From assembly GCA_017430945.1 (NCBI GenBank), contig JAFRMB010000125.1, positions 1 through 8,565 of the forward strand: a stretch of DNA of 8,565 nt, given 5' to 3'. The position numbers were made by a program, and so were the translations under genes. Positions 5,275-8,565 of this stretch are shown here, in pieces; position 1 is the stretch's first letter; every line of letters starts with the position of its first letter. This DNA comes from Clostridia bacterium. GTDB lineage: Bacteria > Bacillota_A > Clostridia > Christensenellales > Aristaeellaceae. Under the pieces are notes generated by a model that saw nothing but the letters and a program-made list of their open reading frames with translations, did no database searches and was not told the DNA's origin.

Positions 5275-7869
5275 ATGGCTGCCTTTGACAAGATCAAAAG
5301 CGGGATCCCGGAGATGGACGCGATCCTTGACAACATCCGCCTGGGCGACAACGTCGTCTGGCAGGTATCGGACATCGAAGAATTCGCCTTCTTCGCGCTG
5401 CCGTTCGTGAAACAGGCGAAACAGGACGGGCGAAGCATCACCTACATACGCTTTGCGCAGCATCCGCCCATCCTGGAGGACCTGGACGGGGTCGACAGGG
5501 TGGAATTCGACCCGGACGACGGCTTTGAAGCTTTCACGGTGGCGATCCATGAAGAGATCACGCGCAAGGGCCGGGACGCCTTTTACGTGTTCGACTGCCT
5601 GTCGGAGCTTCAATCCGTTTGGTACACCGATCTGATGATGGGCAACTTCTTCCGGGTGACCTGCCCCTATCTGTTCGAGTTGGACACGGTGGCTTACTTT
5701 CCCATACTGCGTGGGCGGCACTCCTTTGATGCCATCGCCCGCATCCGGGAGACGACACAGCTCTTGCTGGACGTGTATTCCAACGAGAAGTGGGTATACC
5801 TGCATCCGTTGAAGGTGTGGCAGCGGAATTCAGAGACGATGTTCATGCCCCACGGTCATCGCCGGAGCACAGGGGAATTCCAGGTGATCGACAACGGCGT
5901 GAGCATCAGCCGCTATTATCAAACGATCCAGGAGGCGAGGGAAAAGAGCCAGGATCAGAACATCGACAGCCACGACCGCTTCTTCAGCATGGCAAAGGCG
6001 GCCTATCGCTCCGGCACCTTCACCGATGAGATGGAAGAGCAGATCATCGACAGCACCATGACAAAGGACAAGCGCCTCAAGCAGCTGGTCAAGCGATACT
6101 TCAAGCCGGAGGATTATTTCCTGCTGCGGGACAGGATGATCGGCAGCGGTGCCATCGGCGGCAAGGCCTGCGGCATGCTGCTGGCGCGAAAGATCGCCGA
6201 TACGGAGCTTGCGGATTTCCGACGGTACAGCGAGCCGCATGATTCCTTCTACATCGGCTCCGATGTGTTCTACACGTACATCGTGTCGAACGGCGATTGG
6301 CGCCTGCGGATCCGGCAGCGCTCGCGTGAAGGCTACTTTGAAGCGGCGGACGCGCTGAGAGAGCGCCTGCTCCACGGACGCTTTCCCGGAAAGATCCGCG
6401 AGGCGTTCCAGAAAGTGCTGGATTACTTCGGTCAGAACCCGTTCATCGTCCGCTCGTCCAGCTTCCTCGAAGACGGCTTTGGGAACGCCTTCGCCGGCAA
6501 ATATGAGTCGGTGTTCTGTGTCAACCGCGGCAGCGAAGAGGAACGCCTGGAGGCATTCGAGGATGCCGTTCGCACGGTCTATGCGAGCACGATGGACGTC
6601 TCCGCGCTGGAGTATCGCATGCGCCGGGGACTGGATCGCAAAGACGAGCAGATGGCCATCCTAGTCCAACGCGTCTCCGGGACCTACTACGGGCAATACT
6701 TCATGCCGTGCGCCGCGGGCGTGGGCTACAGCCACAGCGCCTACCAGTGGTATCCGAACATGGATCCGAATGCCGGGATGCTGAGGCTGGTCATGGGGCT
6801 GGGCACCAAGGCCGTGGACCGGACGCAGGAGGATTATCCCCGCCTGGCCAATCTGGACCGCCCTGCCATCACCGTGTACACCGACGTGGCTCAGAAGCAC
6901 CGCTTTTCACAGCGCAACATCGATGTGCTGGACTGTCAGGAGAACCGCTTCCGCGAAGTCAAAATGGAGCAATTGCTGGATGTGCTCCCGCTGTGGTACA
7001 AGCAGGTCATGATGGAACATGACTATGAGGCGGAGAGCCGGCTCAGGGAGATCGGGCGAGGTCAGGACGTGTGGTTCGTCAGCTGTCAACGGCTGCTGGA
7101 GAACAGGGCCTTTACCGGGCTGATGCAGAGCATCCTGAAGACACTGGAACGGGTGTACGGCACGCCGGTGGACATCGAATACGCGATCAATCTGGACAGG
7201 GACGGGGAATTCGTGGTCAACCTGCTGCAGTGCCGGCCGCTGTATACGGGCGGCGCAGGGGAGAGGGTGCACATGGACGACCTGAAGCTCACGGACGTTC
7301 TCTTTGAGGTCCGGGGGGCGTCCATGGGACCGTCCAGACATCGAAAAGTCGACGTCGTCGTGCAGATCGACCCCGCGGGATACAACGCCTTTCCCTACGC
7401 GCGCAAGGCAGAGGTGGCAGCGGCGGTGGGCAGGATCAACCGGCACTACGCAAACACCGGGAAGAATATGCTGCTCATGGCTCCCGGGCGGGTGGGCACC
7501 TCGTCGCCGGAGCTGGGCGTCCCCACGCGCTTTGCGGACATTTCCCGCTTTTCCGAGATCTGCGAGGTTTCGGACAGTCGGACCGGTTTTATGCCCGAAC
7601 TCAGCTACGGAAGCCATATGTTCCAGGATATGGTCGAAGCGGAGATGACCTACAGCGCGATCTGGAACGACCGGCGGACACTGCGGTATACGCCTGAATT
7701 GCTGGAAGACCTGCCGGACCTGTTTTCCGTGATCTGCCCGGACCTGCCGGAGCTGCATGGCCTGATCGCCGTAAGGGAGCCGTGCGATCTGTATTTCTGG
7801 CTGGATCCCGTGAGCAATCACGCGCTTTGCGGCATCTGCAGGGATGCAGTTAACGATTTGTTTTCTTGA
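5275..7869 (+). CDS. KaiC-like/PEP-synthase ATP-grasp fusion protein, function unknown
   Basis: An 864-residue cytoplasmic protein. Residues 1-220 resemble a KaiC/RecA-type fold: it opens with GIPEMDAILDNIRLGDNVVW, close to the KaiC entry motif, but has VSDIEEF where the P-loop GxxxxGKT should be, so this part should not hydrolyse ATP. Residues about 285-660 form a PPDK/PEP-synthase N-terminal ATP-grasp domain: GGKACG (295-300), FIVRSSSFLEDGFGNAFAGKY (390-410), DIEYAIN (633-639) and LLQCRPL (650-656). The last ~200 residues have no motif I know. PEP synthase would continue with a mobile phosphohistidine domain (a TSH-type motif) and a PEP/pyruvate barrel; both are missing, so it cannot make PEP alone. 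It may phosphorylate a partner protein or small molecule. The start follows GGAGGGAG by 4 nt. Expression is probably set by the leader attenuator. Confidence 0.8.
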   Translation: MAAFDKIKSGIPEMDAILDNIRLGDNVVWQVSDIEEFAFFALPFVKQAKQDGRSITYIRFAQHPPILEDLDGVDRVEFDPDDGFEAFTVAIHEEITRKGRDAFYVFDCLSELQSVWYTDLMMGNFFRVTCPYLFELDTVAYFPILRGRHSFDAIARIRETTQLLLDVYSNEKWVYLHPLKVWQRNSETMFMPHGHRRSTGEFQVIDNGVSISRYYQTIQEAREKSQDQNIDSHDRFFSMAKAAYRSGTFTDEMEEQIIDSTMTKDKRLKQLVKRYFKPEDYFLLRDRMIGSGAIGGKACGMLLARKIADTELADFRRYSEPHDSFYIGSDVFYTYIVSNGDWRLRIRQRSREGYFEAADALRERLLHGRFPGKIREAFQKVLDYFGQNPFIVRSSSFLEDGFGNAFAGKYESVFCVNRGSEEERLEAFEDAVRTVYASTMDVSALEYRMRRGLDRKDEQMAILVQRVSGTYYGQYFMPCAAGVGYSHSAYQWYPNMDPNAGMLRLVMGLGTKAVDRTQEDYPRLANLDRPAITVYTDVAQKHRFSQRNIDVLDCQENRFREVKMEQLLDVLPLWYKQVMMEHDYEAESRLREIGRGQDVWFVSCQRLLENRAFTGLMQSILKTLERVYGTPVDIEYAINLDRDGEFVVNLLQCRPLYTGGAGERVHMDDLKLTDVLFEVRGASMGPSRHRKVDVVVQIDPAGYNAFPYARKAEVAAAVGRINRHYANTGKNMLLMAPGRVGTSSPELGVPTRFADISRFSEICEVSDSRTGFMPELSYGSHMFQDMVEAEMTYSAIWNDRRTLRYTPELLEDLPDLFSVICPDLPELHGLIAVREPCDLYFWLDPVSNHALCGICRDAVNDLFS

Positions 7870-7894
7870 CAAACCCGGTCAATGAGCATAAAAT
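7866..7894 (+). promoter_or_regulatory. Sigma-A promoter of the ammonium transporter gene
   Basis: TTGACA at 7866-7871, a 17-nt spacer, and TAAAAT at 7889-7894. The -35 box overlaps the stop codon of the preceding gene (TGA, 7867-7869). Transcription should start near 7901, leaving a leader of about 215 nt. Confidence 0.75.
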
Positions 7895-7922
7895 GACGGT
7901 AATTCCAAAGCGATCTGTCCGT

Positions 7923-7979
7923 GAAGCGCAAGGGTGCGCAGTGAGATCCGTCTCACCGCCGCCCTTGCGCTTTCGTTTT
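7923..7979 (+). terminator. Second leader hairpin, matching the one at 5192-5252
   Basis: An 11-bp perfect outer stem pairs AAGCGCAAGGG (7924-7934) with CCCTTGCGCTT (7962-7972). An inner stem GTGAGA/TCTCAC (7941-7946, 7951-7956) is closed by TCCG. A T-rich but interrupted tail, TTTCGTTTT, follows. The outer arms share GCGCAAGGGTG and CCCTTGCGC exactly with the first leader hairpin, while the inner stems differ in sequence. It can serve as terminator of the preceding gene (stop 54 bp upstream) and as an attenuator for the ammonium transporter, whose promoter lies just before it. Confidence 0.7.
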
Positions 7980-8116
7980 GGGATGATGTCCGATCCGCGG
8001 ACCGCCGCGTTGACGTTAGGCCCGGTGCAGCGTTCAGCGGGGGTCGCGCGGTCCGGCGGAGGCCGAGGGACTTCGCCGGGGATCGTTTGGGATCGACCGG
8101 GAAAGGAGCGTTCACT
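7980..8116 (+). other. G+C-rich untranslated leader of the ammonium transporter
   Basis: No convincing gene or known riboswitch lies here. An 8-bp long-range pairing is possible between CGGACCGC (7998-8005) and GCGGTCCG (8048-8055), with a 42-nt loop. The stretch ends with the ribosome binding site AAAGGAG (8102-8108) placed 8 nt before the ATG. It is long for a simple leader, so it may hold a further control element. Confidence 0.4.
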
Positions 8117-8485
8117 ATGACATTTTCCGCTGTCAATACGATCTGGGTGCTGCTTGGCGCGGCGCTGGTGTTCTTCATGCAGGCGGGCTTCGCCATGTGC
8201 GAGGCGGGCTTCACGCGGGCCAAGAACACCGGCAACATCCTGATGAAGAACCTGATGGACTTCTGTATCGGCACGCCGCTGTACTGGCTGATCGGGTTCG
8301 GCATCATGTTCGGTGCGGGCACGGCAGCCTTCGGCTGGATCGATCCCTTCATCCTGAAGGATTACAGCCACATCCTGCCTGCGGGCGTGCCACTGTGGGC
8401 CTACGCCATCTTCCAGACGGTGTTCTGCGCCACCAGCGCCACCATCGTCTCCGGCGCGACGGCCTTCGCGAAATGGGGACCGTAG
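8117..8485 (+). CDS. amt: Ammonium transporter (Amt family), truncated at a junction
   Basis: The reading frame starts MTFSAVNTIWVLLGAALVFFMQ and continues AGFAMCEAGFTRAKNTGNILMKNLMDFCIG, a very clear match to the first helices of Amt/AmtB ammonium channels. It goes on to FQTVFCATSATIVSGA in the third helix. The family then normally reads MAERTKF, but here the frame turns to TAFAKWGP and stops at 8483-8485. Homology therefore ends at about 8457, after roughly 114 of about 400 residues; the channel-lining residues downstream are lost. As it stands it cannot make a channel. The start is supported by AAAGGAG at 8 nt spacing. Amt genes in Bacillota are usually nitrogen-regulated and often precede a PII gene (glnK), which is not in the window. 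The shared leader hairpin suggests co-control with the gene upstream. Confidence 0.88.
   Translation: MTFSAVNTIWVLLGAALVFFMQAGFAMCEAGFTRAKNTGNILMKNLMDFCIGTPLYWLIGFGIMFGAGTAAFGWIDPFILKDYSHILPAGVPLWAYAIFQTVFCATSATIVSGATAFAKWGP
8455..8466. other. Junction breaking two genes
   Basis: Plus-strand amt homology ends and the minus-strand gene fragment begins within these bases. The expected amt sequence (Gly-Ala-Met-Ala, about GCGATGGCC) and the observed GCGACGGCC differ by one base, so a short microhomology may lie at the join. No insertion sequence end, target duplication or long repeat is visible. Confidence 0.65.
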
Positions 8486-8547
8486 TCCGCGTACTGGGCG
8501 ACGTTCGCGAGCGAATCGGCGACATAGACGCCGTCTTCTCTTTTCAT
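8458..8547 (-). CDS. 5' fragment of a minus-strand gene, possibly YhcH/YjgK/YiaL family
   Basis: The minus strand has a ribosome binding site (AGAGGAG, ending about 8 nt before the ATG at 8547) and then codes for MKREDGVYVADSLANVAQ followed by YADYGPHFAKAV, where it runs into antisense amt sequence at about 8458. The D-x-L-x-N-x3-Y ... KA layout resembles the start of YhcH/YjgK/YiaL (DUF386) proteins, small cupin-like sugar-related proteins, but only 30 residues are visible and the match is from memory. The ribosome binding site, start codon and sensible peptide make it likely to be a real gene start whose remainder is missing. Confidence 0.5.
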
Positions 8548-8565
8548 GTCTGTTCTCCTCTTTCC

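Noticed and set aside
5275..7869. Complete PEP synthase or pyruvate phosphate dikinase
   Set aside because: The ATP-grasp half is present, but the phosphohistidine and PEP/pyruvate-barrel domains are absent and the N-terminus is of another kind.
6907..7872. A 321-codon minus-strand open frame opposite the PEP-synthase-like gene
   Set aside because: The opposite strand carries conserved ATP-grasp motifs; the antisense peptide matches nothing and has no ribosome binding site.
7901..8116. Known riboswitch or ANTAR dual-hairpin in the ammonium transporter leader
   Set aside because: I could not find two hairpins with A-x-x-G-type hexaloops or the conserved core of any riboswitch that I know.

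Overview
The window reads as chromosomal DNA from a G+C-rich Bacillota, probably a gut-type Clostridia. The basis is strong AGGAGG-type ribosome binding sites, near-consensus sigma-A promoters (TTGACA-17-TATAAT twice), a TTG start behind a perfect Shine-Dalgarno, and protein families typical of anaerobic Clostridia. No rRNA, tRNA, CRISPR array or intact mobile element is visible. Both window ends cut genes.

Positions 1-2800 (minus strand) hold a compact operon read right to left: a TetR-family repressor, a secreted DUF362 protein, an ArsP/DUF318-type permease whose start overlaps the preceding stop (ATGA), and the first codons of a carboxymuconolactone-decarboxylase-like protein. A consensus promoter in front of the TetR gene carries two matching palindromes, one over the -35 box and one over the predicted transcription start, so the operon is very probably autorepressed. 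Positions 2815-2995 hold no gene, but contain REP-like quasi-palindromes, a 15-bp tandem repeat and a strong G+C-rich hairpin just past the next gene's stop.

Positions 3029-5020 (minus) encode a Tat-exported FMN/FAD reductase of the fumarate/urocanate reductase superfamily with atypical active-site surroundings. A 250-bp divergent promoter region separates it from a plus-strand gene (5275-7869). That gene encodes an 864-residue protein joining a KaiC/RecA-like N-terminus without a P-loop to a PEP-synthase-type ATP-grasp domain, with no phosphohistidine domain. It is followed by an ammonium transporter gene starting at 8117.

The most interesting signal is shared by the two plus-strand genes. 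Each has its own promoter followed at once by a roughly 53-nt two-tier terminator-like hairpin whose arms carry the same sequence (GCGCAAGGGTG / CCCTTGCGC). For the 5275 gene this hairpin cannot terminate an upstream plus-strand gene, so it looks like a leader attenuator. Its reuse before an ammonium transporter suggests a common control, perhaps by nitrogen status.

At about 8458 the ammonium transporter stops matching its family mid-protein and the sequence becomes the 5' end of an oppositely oriented gene (possibly YhcH/YjgK/YiaL family). Both genes are cut at the same point, so the last ~105 bp are either a real rearrangement or an assembly chimera.
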